From Nesterenkonia muleiensis (lineage in GTDB: Bacteria > Actinomycetota > Actinomycetes > Actinomycetales > Micrococcaceae), in assembly GCF_003600155.1 (NCBI RefSeq), contig NZ_QWLD01000016.1, forward strand, positions 248,001 to 312,000: DNA of 64,000 bases, written 5' to 3'. Under the pieces are notes generated by a model. The model did not search any database, was not told the origin of the DNA, and was given only the letters and a program-made list of their open reading frames with translations. The position numbers and the translations under genes are program-made. Below, one piece after another: positions 1 through 8,378 of this stretch (its first letter is position 1; every line of letters begins with the position of its first letter).

Positions 1-959
1 CGGCCGCCGTGTTCATCGGTGAGGTTCCCCGCGGCAGACTAGTCTGCCGGGCCCCGGCGGAGGACCCGGTCGCCGACGCCGCCCACCTGGCGCTGCCGGT
101 GATCGCCTCGGTGCTCTCCCGGGCGCTGCAACGACAGGTCGAACACCGCTTCGCGCCCAAACAGTCATCAGCAGAGCTCATCGCCCAGCTGGTGCTCGCC
201 GACTCCTCCCGGGTCGAGACTCTGGCTGCGCAAGCCTACGGCCTGGGCTTTCCGGTCCAGCATTCCCACGTGGTCGGCTGGATCAAACCCACCGCCCGCG
301 AGGACGGCTCAGGGCGTCCGCCCAGGGCGCTGCAGTCAGCGGTGGAACTCTACGCACTGGAGCTGTTCGAGTCGCGTGCGGAGCTGTGGCACATCGCCTT
401 CAGCCGCGATGACGCCATTCTGGTCTCCACGGAGCGGCCCGGCTCCGGGGATCACCAGCGCAGGCTGCGGGAAGTGGCCGCCGACATCGCCGACTATGCT
501 CAGACTCTGGCCGGCGAGGACTGGGACGTCACCGTCGGCCTGGGCACCCCGCAGACGGGAGCGGCGGGTCTTCGGCAGTCGGGGACGGAAGCGCACATCG
601 CCGTTGAGACGGCTGTGGCAGGGGGGCGGGCCGGGCATATTCAGGTCACCGATGTCACCGGACTGCGCCGGGTGCTGCTGGACTTCTATGCCTCTCCGAC
701 CAGCCGCGAACTGCTCCAGGACATGCTGCGACCGCTGGACGCCCCCGGCAGGGCCAAGGCGGACACTGCGGTGCGCACCCTGCTGGCCTATCTGAGCAAC
801 CGAGGCTCACCAGCGAAAGCAGCCGCTGAGCTCAATCTCCATCCCAACGCCGTCAGCTACCGGATCCGGAACATCGAAGACAAGCTTCAGCTCGATCTCA
901 GAGATGCGGACACGCAGTTCGCCCTGCAGCTGGCCTGCCGAGTGCGACTGCTGAGCTGA
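1..959 (+). CDS. PucR-family transcriptional regulator, C-terminal part
   Basis: The reading frame is open to the left edge, so the gene is 5'-truncated; the GTG at position 9 is only the first possible start inside the window. The last 60 residues (around LLAYLSNRGSPAKAAAELN and HPNAVSYRIRNIEDKL) form the PucR C-terminal helix-turn-helix (HTH_30), which binds DNA at the end of CdaR/PucR-type activators. The part before it resembles the GGDEF-like middle domain of that family. Such regulators usually control catabolism of purines, sugar acids or other small organic compounds. The target is unknown; the nearest downstream gene is an alpha/beta hydrolase 123 bases away. Confidence 0.8.
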   Translation, partial: AAVFIGEVPRGRLVCRAPAEDPVADAAHLALPVIASVLSRALQRQVEHRFAPKQSSAELIAQLVLADSSRVETLAAQAYGLGFPVQHSHVVGWIKPTAREDGSGRPPRALQSAVELYALELFESRAELWHIAFSRDDAILVSTERPGSGDHQRRLREVAADIADYAQTLAGEDWDVTVGLGTPQTGAAGLRQSGTEAHIAVETAVAGGRAGHIQVTDVTGLRRVLLDFYASPTSRELLQDMLRPLDAPGRAKADTAVRTLLAYLSNRGSPAKAAAELNLHPNAVSYRIRNIEDKLQLDLRDADTQFALQLACRVRLLS

Positions 960-1082
960 CTATTGTGTTCCTCACACAGATTTTGCCAATCATCTGGTGA
1001 TCAATCACAAGACTGCACCGGTGATTGCCCCTACTCTGAGGACGAATCAGGAGCACAACGCCCACCCCGAGGAGAGATCCCA

Positions 1083-1982
1083 ATGCCGTATGCGCTCATC
1101 GCCTCCGGTCAGATCTACTACGAGACCGACGGCGACCCTGACGCGCTGCCGCTTCTGCTGGTGGAGGGCGGGTTCACCCAGCTGATCGGCTGGGCGCCGG
1201 ACTTCGTCGAGCAGCTCACCGATGCCGGTTTCTTCGTCATCCGCGCAGACAACCGTGACACCGGGCTCTCCACGCACTTCGGCGGCCCGGAGGATCTCGA
1301 CGGCGGCTACCAGCTCAAAGATATGGCCGATGACATGATCGCCGTGCTCGACGACGCAGGTGTGGACTCCGCCCACTGCGCCGGTCGCTCGATGGGCGGA
1401 ATGATCAGCCAGGTGATGGCCCTCGAATATCCGCAGCGGGTACGCAGCCTGGGCCTGTTCTACTCGATCCCGGGACAGGACCCCCGGTACATCCTGCACG
1501 GACCGCGGGAGGAGCTGAGCACCCCGCAGCCCCGCTTCTCCGCCGCGGAGCTTCTGGAGCGGGCTCTGGCCGCACACCGGGCTTTCATGCCGCACGGTGA
1601 TCTCTGGGGGGAGCAGCAGTGGTATGAGGAGGAGACCCGGCGCTACATCGGCGACTCCTACGCCCGGCGGTACTCCCCCGACGGCGCCCCTCGTCAGTGG
1701 AACGCCCTCAAACGTGCGCCCGAGCGCCTGGCAAAGCTGAGGTCGGTCACCGTCCCCGCCGCAGTGGTCCATGGCCGCGAGGACCATGTGCTGCACTGGT
1801 GCGCCGCAGTGGACATCGCCGAAGCGATACCGTCGGCAGAGCTGCACGTGTATCCGGGAATGGGGCATTTCTTCCCGCCAGCGCTCATCCCGGAATTCGT
1901 GCAGATCCTGCGGCGGACCGCTCAGCTGGCTGAGCTCACCATTCCACCCGGCCGGTCGCGGCAAGCTCCCCACTGTCGTTGA
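1083..1982 (+). CDS. alpha/beta hydrolase
   Basis: A 299-residue alpha/beta hydrolase. The nucleophile elbow is visible as AGRSMGGMISQ, the oxyanion region as LLLVEGGFTQLIGW, a likely acid in VHGREDHVLHW and the catalytic His in YPGMGHFFP. The start at 1083 is preferred over the longer frame because the sequence just upstream is rich in GAGGAGAG, a good ribosome binding site, and the product then begins like its homologs (MPYALIASGQIYYETDGD). The 3' end overlaps the convergent MaoC-like gene by 47 bases, which is unusual. The substrate cannot be told; esterase, haloperoxidase-like or C-C hydrolase activity are all possible. Confidence 0.85.
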   Translation: MPYALIASGQIYYETDGDPDALPLLLVEGGFTQLIGWAPDFVEQLTDAGFFVIRADNRDTGLSTHFGGPEDLDGGYQLKDMADDMIAVLDDAGVDSAHCAGRSMGGMISQVMALEYPQRVRSLGLFYSIPGQDPRYILHGPREELSTPQPRFSAAELLERALAAHRAFMPHGDLWGEQQWYEEETRRYIGDSYARRYSPDGAPRQWNALKRAPERLAKLRSVTVPAAVVHGREDHVLHWCAAVDIAEAIPSAELHVYPGMGHFFPPALIPEFVQILRRTAQLAELTIPPGRSRQAPHCR

Positions 1983-2757
1983 CGGCAACCGCCTCAGCGG
2001 CGTCGTCGTCATCCCTGCCGGCCAGCGTGATGGTCCGGTCCACGAACAGCGGCGCCGTCGCGGTGAACCGGTATCCCGCCGGACACTGGCCCGGATGGTG
2101 TGCCAGCACCGCGTCCAACAGCAGAAGCCGGGTCAGCGGTCCGTGCACCAGCAGGTCCTCGAGCCCTTCGGCCTCCCGGGCCCACACACGGTCGTAGTGC
2201 ACACGGTGGGAGTTGAAGGTGATCGCGGAGAACCGGAAGAGGTGCCGTGAGTCAGGCGTGATGGTGGTGCTCCACCAGGAAAGGTCAATCTCAGCAGGTC
2301 TCAGCTTGGCCTCAGGTGCCTCGGCGGGCAGGAAGACGTCATGCCAGATGCTCTCCACGCAGAGCTCACCGTCGACGAGATACTGCCGGTGAATATCGGC
2401 GAAGACCAGCCGCCCGCTGGTGCCGGACTTCTCAGTGACCTGCCCCAGGCTGGTGTGCTGCGCCACCGTCTGGCCGATCTGCAGCGGTCGGTGGAAGCGG
2501 GTCTCCTCCCCGGCATACAGACGCCGCGGAAGATCAATCCCGGCAAGACCGTCGTCCTGAGGCGTTCCGTCGGGGCGCAGGCCGGCGATCGGGCTGGAGA
2601 ACGGGAAGTAGAGCCCCTCCCAGCCGGGCGGGAGCGCATCTCCTTCTGCGAGCTCCGGCCGGTCCGGAACGAAGGTGCCACGGTAGTTCTCGGCAGTCGC
2701 GGCGTCGATCTGCTGAGTGCGGGCCTGGCTCTGCCGCCCGGTATCAGCCCCACTCAT
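1936..2757 (-). CDS. MaoC/HTD2-like acyl-CoA hydratase (mesaconyl-C4-CoA hydratase type)
   Basis: A 273-residue double hot-dog protein. The C-terminal half has the hydratase-2 signature in a form typical of the FAS1-like/HTD2 branch: FSAITFNSHRVHYDR followed by LLVHGPL, with the His and Tyr of the active site. Relatives hydrate or dehydrate branched C5 acyl-CoA esters such as mesaconyl-C4-CoA. It starts 2 bases after the CoA-transferase stop, so it is the last gene of the mvaA-mvaB-CoA-transferase operon. A likely job, by inference, is hydration of 3-methylglutaconyl-CoA or a similar unsaturated ester to HMG-CoA, feeding the lyase. Itaconyl- or mesaconyl-CoA remain alternatives. Confidence 0.8.
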   Translation of the reverse strand: MSGADTGRQSQARTQQIDAATAENYRGTFVPDRPELAEGDALPPGWEGLYFPFSSPIAGLRPDGTPQDDGLAGIDLPRRLYAGEETRFHRPLQIGQTVAQHTSLGQVTEKSGTSGRLVFADIHRQYLVDGELCVESIWHDVFLPAEAPEAKLRPAEIDLSWWSTTITPDSRHLFRFSAITFNSHRVHYDRVWAREAEGLEDLLVHGPLTRLLLLDAVLAHHPGQCPAGYRFTATAPLFVDRTITLAGRDDDDAAEAVAVNDSGELAATGRVEW

Positions 2758-2759
2758 CG

Positions 2760-4004
2760 TCAGAGCACCCCCTTCTGGCGCAGCTGGGCGATCTGCTCAT
2801 CGGAGTAGCCGGCCAGGGCGGAAAGCACCTGGTCGGTGTGCTCACCCAACCGGTTGGCGGTCCGGGCCGGGTCCGCGGGAGTCTCGCTGAGCTTGACCGG
2901 CTGGCCGAACATCGTCAGCGACCCCAAGGGTCCGTAATCAGCCTCAACAAGCATCTCCCGCTCAGCAGTGCCCGGCTCCTCCACCACATCGGCAATACTG
3001 CGCAGCGCAGTCAGCGGCACGGTGTCCCCGGCCAGGTCTTCCAGCTCCTGCTGCGTGCGTCCGGCGAACCACGAGTCGACCAGGGGTTTGACCTTGCGCT
3101 GGTAGACCTCCGGGTCGAAGCGCTTGCGCATGGTGTCGATCTCCGCATCCTCCGCCGCCTCGGGCGTGCCGAAGAGCTCGCAGCTGACACGCCAGAGCTT
3201 GTCGGTGTAGCCGCCGAAGAACACCTGACCGTCGGCACAGTCGAAGAGCTCGTAGGGGCGAACCCAGGCATGGGCGTTGCCCTGGGGAGCGGCGACCTTC
3301 TTGTCCACGGTATAGTCCACAACGGCGGTCTCGGTCAGCGCGATGACGCTGTCCACCTGGGCGATGTCCACCAGCTGTCCGCAGCCGCCCTGCTCCACAT
3401 GCCGCAGCGCAGCAAGCGTGCCGATCACGGCGAACAGCGAGGCGGAGAGGTCTCCGATGGTGACCCCCACCCGCACCGGGGGCTGGTCCGGATACCCTGT
3501 CATCGACCACAGCCCCCCAGCGGCTTGGGCCGTGCTGTCGAAGGCCGGGCGGCGGCTGCGGTACCCGGTGTGGCCGTACCCGGAGATCGCGGTGTAGATC
3601 AGCTTGGGATTGATCTCCTTGAGCACCTGGTATCCGACTCCAAGCTTGTCCATGGTACCGGGCCTGAAATTCTCCACCAGCACATCCGCGCCGGCCACCA
3701 GGTCCTTCAGCACCTGCTTGCCCTGGTCCTTCGCAAGGTTGAGCGTGAGGCCCTTCTTGCCGCGGTTGTACTGGGCGTAGTAAGCACTGAACTCCTCCTG
3801 ACCGTCTTCCAGGTACGGCGGAAAGCCGCGGGAGACGTCCGGATCCGCAGGGTTCTCGACCTTGATGACGGTGGCGCCGAGGTCTGCGAGGAACTGAGCG
3901 GCATAAGGTCCGGCCAGAACCCGGGAGAGGTCCAGGACGACGACGCCGCGCAATGCGCCCTTGGCTGCGCCAAGGCTGCGGATCATCTCTTCGGTGGCGG
4001 TCAT
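2760..4004 (-). CDS. CaiB/BaiF class III CoA-transferase
   Basis: A 414-residue family III CoA-transferase. Visible hallmarks are the N-terminal VVVLDLSRVLAGPYAAQFLADLGA, then VIKVENP, VENFRPGTMDKLG and the catalytic Asp in RPAFDSTAQAAGG, as in formyl-CoA transferase. These cytoplasmic enzymes move CoA between carboxylic acids through aspartyl-CoA anhydride intermediates. It lies 15 bases after mvaB and 2 bases before the hydratase, so it is cotranscribed with the HMG-CoA enzymes. I infer that it activates an imported C5-C6 dicarboxylic acid such as 3-hydroxy-3-methylglutarate or 3-methylglutaconate using acetyl- or succinyl-CoA; the true pair is not readable from sequence. Confidence 0.88.
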   Translation of the reverse strand: MTATEEMIRSLGAAKGALRGVVVLDLSRVLAGPYAAQFLADLGATVIKVENPADPDVSRGFPPYLEDGQEEFSAYYAQYNRGKKGLTLNLAKDQGKQVLKDLVAGADVLVENFRPGTMDKLGVGYQVLKEINPKLIYTAISGYGHTGYRSRRPAFDSTAQAAGGLWSMTGYPDQPPVRVGVTIGDLSASLFAVIGTLAALRHVEQGGCGQLVDIAQVDSVIALTETAVVDYTVDKKVAAPQGNAHAWVRPYELFDCADGQVFFGGYTDKLWRVSCELFGTPEAAEDAEIDTMRKRFDPEVYQRKVKPLVDSWFAGRTQQELEDLAGDTVPLTALRSIADVVEEPGTAEREMLVEADYGPLGSLTMFGQPVKLSETPADPARTANRLGEHTDQVLSALAGYSDEQIAQLRQKGVL

Positions 4005-4019
4005 GGACTCCTCAGCTCC

Positions 4020-5012
4020 TCAGGTGGTGTCAGGGTCGGTGATTCGGCGGTGGGCGGCTCGGGCGCTGAAGGCCCGGACCACCCGGGACGGTGAGCGTCT
4101 TCCCAGGTGACCGGAGATCCAGCCGGAGGTATCGGCCAGCAGATCCAGGTCGAGACCGGTGTCCACGCCGAGCCCCTCGAGCATCCAGACCAGGTCCTCA
4201 GTGGCGAGGTTCCCGGCAGCTCCGGGTGCATAGGGGCAGCGCCCCAGTCCGCCAATCGAGGAGTCGAACTCCGTCACTCCCTCCTCCAGGGCAGCATAGA
4301 CGTTGGTGAGCGCCAGGCCGTAGGTGTCGTGCATATGCAGAGCCGTGGCCTCAACCGGCAGTCCGGCGGCGGCTGCCGCAGCGAGCACGTCCTTGGTGTG
4401 CTGCGGTGTGGCGGTGCCGATGGTGTCGCTGATGGCCACTGTCGAACACCCCAGGCGGTGCAGCCGGGCGGCGAACTCGCCGGCTTTCTCCGGAGAGGTA
4501 TGGCCTTCCCACGGATCGCCGAACGACATCGACAGATATCCCCGGACCGGTATTCCCGCCGGTCGCGCCGCTGCGACGATCTGCCCGACACGCTCGAACG
4601 CCTCCTCGGCGGTGGCATTGAGGTTCGCCCGGGCGAAGCTCTCGGTGCAGCTGGCCACCGCAGAGACCTCTCGGTAGCCGGCGGCCCGGGCACGCTCCAG
4701 CCCATGCAGGTTGGGGACCAGCGCAATGCTGCGGGTGCTCTGCGGAAAGCTCAGCGCGGCGGTGAGCTCCGCGGCGTCGGCCAGCTGTGGAACCCACCCC
4801 GGCGGGACAAAGCTGGTGATCTCCACACTCTGTGCTCCTGCGTACCACAGGCGTTCGCAGAGCTCACGCTTCACAGCACTCGGGAGCGGCTGCTGCTCCG
4901 CCTGAAGGCCGTCACGGGGGCCGACCTCGACCACACGCACCTTCTCTGTGGCCCCTGGCTGCGGCCGGCCCAGCGGTCGTGGAGACCAGAGTGCTTCCTC
5001 CGGGGTGGTCAT
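4020..5012 (-). CDS. mvaB: Hydroxymethylglutaryl-CoA lyase
   Basis: A 330-residue TIM-barrel lyase of the HMG-CoA lyase family, cleaving HMG-CoA to acetoacetate and acetyl-CoA. Signature segments are VVEVGPRDGLQAE (Arg33, Asp34), SVEITSFVPP, ISDTIGTATP, LHMHDTYG (metal-binding His residues) and the active-site cysteine loop GLGRCPYAPGAAGN. Its ATG overlaps the mvaA stop by four bases (ATGA), so the two are translationally coupled. Next to a degradative HMG-CoA reductase this is the second step of mevalonate catabolism, as in Pseudomonas mevalonii. The Arg in GLGRCPYAP, where most homologs have Gly, is a small departure. Confidence 0.92.
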   Translation of the reverse strand: MTTPEEALWSPRPLGRPQPGATEKVRVVEVGPRDGLQAEQQPLPSAVKRELCERLWYAGAQSVEITSFVPPGWVPQLADAAELTAALSFPQSTRSIALVPNLHGLERARAAGYREVSAVASCTESFARANLNATAEEAFERVGQIVAAARPAGIPVRGYLSMSFGDPWEGHTSPEKAGEFAARLHRLGCSTVAISDTIGTATPQHTKDVLAAAAAAGLPVEATALHMHDTYGLALTNVYAALEEGVTEFDSSIGGLGRCPYAPGAAGNLATEDLVWMLEGLGVDTGLDLDLLADTSGWISGHLGRRSPSRVVRAFSARAAHRRITDPDTT

Positions 5013-6280
5013 GCCTGGGCTCCACGCAGCTCCACCAGCACGTCCCGGGCGTAGTCGTCCTTGATGCGACCAGCCTGGACCAGGCGGACTGCCACCTGAG
5101 CCACCTCTGCCGGAGTGGCGCCTGCCGAGGCGGCCACGGTCCGGGCATGGAGGGTCATATGTCCGCGCTGGATGCCCTCAGCGGCCAATGCCCGGCAGGC
5201 GGCGAGGTTCTGCACCAGGCCCACCGCCGCGATGACCTGGCTGAGCTCTGTGGCGGTCTCCACCCCCAGCAGGGAGATCGCATCCCGAGCGGTGGGGTGG
5301 GCGCGTGTGGCACCTCCGACCAGTCCGACTGCCAAAGGAACCTCCATGGTTCCTTCGAGGTGGCCGGCCGCATTGTGCTCGAATCGCGACAGTGCCGAAT
5401 ATACGCCGTGACGTGCGGCGTGTGCATGACAGCCTGCCTCCACCGCACGGGTGTCATTTCCAGTGGCGAGCACCACGGCGCTGATGCCGTTCATGATTCC
5501 CTTGTTGTGGGTGGCGGCGCGGTAGGAGTCCGCGGCGGCGAGATCGCTGGCGAGCACAATGTCGCGAACCACCTCTTCTCCGCCCAGCAGTGCGGCGTCG
5601 AACTCTGCCCTGACCCGGAACAGACGGCGGTCTGCCTTATTGCTGAGAATGCGCAGCAAGGGGCGGCCACCGGCGATCTCGGCCAGGCGGGGGGCCAGGG
5701 CCTCGGCCATGGTGTTGACGGCGTTGGCGCCCATGGCGTCGCGCACATCGACCAGGATGTGCACGATGACCTGTTCGCCTGACCGCGTGGGGACTGTCCG
5801 GACCTGCACGTCCAGGGCGCCGCCACCCAGGGAGACCAGCACCTGATCCTGGAGGTTGGCCTTTTCCAGGATCTCCTCCCGGGCCTCCAGAATTTTCAGT
5901 CTGGCGGCCTCGGGGTTGTCCACCTCCACCAATTGGATCTGAGCGATCATCACTGGCGCAGTTGCCGTCGCGTGCACCCCCCCGAGTCCGCGGCAGATCC
6001 GGGCGGCATTCGAGGCGGCGGCCACCACGCTGGGCTCTTCGGTGGCCATCGGCACCAGGTAGTCACGTCCGTTGACGGTCAGATTGGTGGCCACACCTAC
6101 TGGCAGTGCGATACGGCCGATGACGTTCTCGATCATGTGATCGGCCTGGTCATCGCTTATGCCACCGGTTCCGAAAGTTCCGAGCGCGTCCTCGCTCAGT
6201 TCCGCGCTCTTGACTACTGCAGCCCGACGCTCCTGCACAGAGAGCTCACGCAGCCCAGAAATCCGGCTTTTCACCACCAC
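5009..6280 (-). CDS. mvaA: Hydroxymethylglutaryl-CoA reductase, degradative (class II)
   Basis: A 423-residue class II HMG-CoA reductase. The catalytic residues of the P. mevalonii enzyme can be placed: Glu82 in ATEEPSVVAAAS, Lys260 in HNKGIMNG, Asp276 in GNDTRAVEAG and His374 in QRGHMTLHAR; DVRDAMGANAVNTMAE is also typical. In the catabolic direction it oxidises mevalonate to HMG-CoA. The start is GTG at 6280, with GGAGG placed just upstream; three consecutive GTG codons begin the frame. An actinobacterium that makes isoprenoids by the MEP route has no need for a biosynthetic HMG-CoA reductase, and the adjoining lyase supports degradation. The HMGR-HMGL pairing is the strongest evidence for mevalonate use in this window. 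Confidence 0.93.
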   Translation of the reverse strand: MVVKSRISGLRELSVQERRAAVVKSAELSEDALGTFGTGGISDDQADHMIENVIGRIALPVGVATNLTVNGRDYLVPMATEEPSVVAAASNAARICRGLGGVHATATAPVMIAQIQLVEVDNPEAARLKILEAREEILEKANLQDQVLVSLGGGALDVQVRTVPTRSGEQVIVHILVDVRDAMGANAVNTMAEALAPRLAEIAGGRPLLRILSNKADRRLFRVRAEFDAALLGGEEVVRDIVLASDLAAADSYRAATHNKGIMNGISAVVLATGNDTRAVEAGCHAHAARHGVYSALSRFEHNAAGHLEGTMEVPLAVGLVGGATRAHPTARDAISLLGVETATELSQVIAAVGLVQNLAACRALAAEGIQRGHMTLHARTVAASAGATPAEVAQVAVRLVQAGRIKDDYARDVLVELRGAQA

Positions 6281-6412
6281 ATCTACCTCCAGTGTCTTCT
6301 CAGGCTGATCGCTGCGTGCTCAGACGCAGCCTTGGGAGAGAGCATATGGCTGACGATGTGATGACTACCATGTGCCAAGGCCCCAGAGGATCTGCCAAAC
6401 TATGTGTTGGAG

Positions 6413-8248
6413 CTACATGCTTCTGCCGAATCCTCGTTCCTGCCCCTGCACTTGTTCCCGGACCTCGTCGAGCCGGACGGCCAGGGATATCCTGAAATAG
6501 CGCTCGCCTTCCCTCCACCCTGGTTCCAGCAGGCGGTCCAGACGTTCGAGCCGCTGCAGGATGGTGTTGACGTGGTAGTTCATAGCCCGTGCGGTCTTGG
6601 TGGGGCTGGCCCCATGCGTGACGTAGGTGCGCATGGTCTGCAGCAGTTCGGTTCCGCGCTCGGTGTCGTAGCGCCTGATCTGGCCCACACATCCGTCCAG
6701 GAACATCTCCATCTCCGCTGCGGTGGTCTCGAAGATGGCCGCATAGGGCAGGTAGTCCTCAGTCTTGGCCAGTCTCGCGCGCACTCCGAGCGCTTCGAGC
6801 AGCCGCACCGTGCGCCTGGCAGCCTCGTAGCCGCGCCCGATGTCACCTGTAGGCGGAGTGACCCCGAGTACCTGGCGGCCCAGCCGCTGACTGACTGCCC
6901 GCCGGATATGCTCAGCACGCCCGGGAAGGCTCTCATCGCTCAGCACGACAACAAGACCTCGGTACTCTCCGACCAGCGCGGGCGCCTCAGCTGCGGCAGC
7001 AGCACTCCGGGCGGCCTCAGACCTGCTCTCTGACCGAACAGAGAGCACCAGCACAGAGGTGAAGTCAACCACCTCCATACCGCGTCGGCGCGCGCGCTCC
7101 AGCAGACTCCGGCGCTGCTGCTGACCCGAGGAGAGCAAGTCCGCGACCAGCTCACTCTGAGCCTTGTGCTCTGCCTGCGCCACCGCTTCCTGAGAGAGAA
7201 CCAGCAGGGCGCCGACCTGAGCAGCCCGCTCCACTGTTCGCACGTCAATGTCCTCTAAGCCGAACTCTCCCTCACCGAGCAGAATCGCGCCGAAGTGGCG
7301 GTCCCCGGCGGCCATGGCAGCCGCCCCGGTGATGTGGTGATGCACCCGGAGCCGGACGAATGTGCCGGAGACGCGGCTGCTCTCCAGCGCCGGCGGCACC
7401 TCGTTCTCCCACTCGGACCCCTGCCGACTGCCGGCCCTCCCAGCTTGGGCAAGACACCGGCCGGCGTCGTCGACGACCAGGACAGGGCGGGCGAGCTCCG
7501 AGGCCAGTGTTTCGGCGACCGTGGGAAACCCGCCACCTTTGAGCACGGCGTCGACGAGGTTCCGGTGGACGGCGTGGGCGCGGTCGCGCTGGACCACATG
7601 CTCGCGAAGGTTCTCAATGGCCGCGCGAGACTCCTCTTGAGCCACACGGAGGTCTCGCAGAGTTCTGGCGGTCTGGAGAACCACCGAGGCATGGTTGGCC
7701 AACGCGGTCATCAGGGCGAGGTCTTCGGCACCGAAGACTCGCTCCTGCCGGGTGGCCACGAAAAGGACTCCCAGCACTTCGTCATCGGCCAGCATCGGCA
7801 CCCCAGCCATGGAAACGATGCCCTCCGAGTCCACCGCGGCGTCGATCTCGGCCACGTGACGTTCGGCCTCGAAGTCCGTGTAGCGCCGCACGGCTCCGCC
7901 GACGCGCTGCTCGACCACCAGACTGGCCAGCCCCTTACCGGGCGGGACCCGCAGTGAGCGGAAGTCTGCCGAGACGGAGCCTACCGTTGTCCGCACAAAG
8001 AGCTCTTTGCTGCTGGGGTCGTACTCGGAGAGGTAGCTCAGGTCACCGGCCATCATCTGGTGCGCGCGCTGAACGATCCGCTGCAGCAGGAGATCGCTGT
8101 CCTGGATGGCCGCCAGCTCGCCGGCGCTTGAGAAGAGCACCCCTAGCTCATGCTCCCGTCGGCGGAGACGGGAGAGCTCTCTCTGAGCCTCCTCATTGTG
8201 CGCCACTGCCTGGTCCAGAGCAGTAGCGGACTCACGATACAAGGTCAT
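6413..8248 (-). CDS. GAF-domain PucR/CdaR-type transcriptional activator
   Basis: A 611-residue regulator. Residues about 30-190 form a GAF domain (segments SSAGELAAIQDSDLLLQRIV, LRVPPGKGLASLVVE and AGVPMLADDEVLGVLFVA), followed by a coiled linker and a middle domain, and residues about 535-590 form the PucR C-terminal HTH (THGASPTKTARAMNYHVNTI). It lies between the mva-type operon, which it precedes on the same strand by 132 bases, and the divergent TRAP genes, so it very likely controls both, with the GAF or middle domain sensing the imported acid or its CoA ester. Short palindromes in the divergent interval are candidate binding sites. Confidence 0.85.
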   Translation of the reverse strand: MTLYRESATALDQAVAHNEEAQRELSRLRRREHELGVLFSSAGELAAIQDSDLLLQRIVQRAHQMMAGDLSYLSEYDPSSKELFVRTTVGSVSADFRSLRVPPGKGLASLVVEQRVGGAVRRYTDFEAERHVAEIDAAVDSEGIVSMAGVPMLADDEVLGVLFVATRQERVFGAEDLALMTALANHASVVLQTARTLRDLRVAQEESRAAIENLREHVVQRDRAHAVHRNLVDAVLKGGGFPTVAETLASELARPVLVVDDAGRCLAQAGRAGSRQGSEWENEVPPALESSRVSGTFVRLRVHHHITGAAAMAAGDRHFGAILLGEGEFGLEDIDVRTVERAAQVGALLVLSQEAVAQAEHKAQSELVADLLSSGQQQRRSLLERARRRGMEVVDFTSVLVLSVRSESRSEAARSAAAAAEAPALVGEYRGLVVVLSDESLPGRAEHIRRAVSQRLGRQVLGVTPPTGDIGRGYEAARRTVRLLEALGVRARLAKTEDYLPYAAIFETTAAEMEMFLDGCVGQIRRYDTERGTELLQTMRTYVTHGASPTKTARAMNYHVNTILQRLERLDRLLEPGWREGERYFRISLAVRLDEVREQVQGQERGFGRSM

Positions 8249-8278
8249 GGAGTCTCATCTCATAGATCTTGGTGTTCA

Positions 8279-8306
8279 ATGTGCTGAATACACATACCAC
8301 AGTGTG
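8279..8306. promoter_or_regulatory. Palindromes in the regulator/TRAP divergent region
   Basis: Two small dyads lie side by side between the divergent starts at 8248 and 8379: ATGTG-N7-CACAT at 8279-8295 and the nine-base CACAGTGTG at 8298-8306. Their position suits binding of the adjacent PucR-type regulator. No clear -10/-35 pair could be fixed. This is inference from position and symmetry only. Confidence 0.35.
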
Positions 8307-8378
8307 ACGCGCAACACTAGCATTCGAAGAAGGGGCTCTGGTCCGCCCACTCGACCAACACCAAAGAGGAGAGACATC

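Noticed and set aside
2838-4094. Long plus-strand open frame of 418 codons
   Set aside because: It is antisense to the CoA-transferase, which shows full family motifs; the plus frame has no recognisable domain and is a by-product of high GC codon usage.
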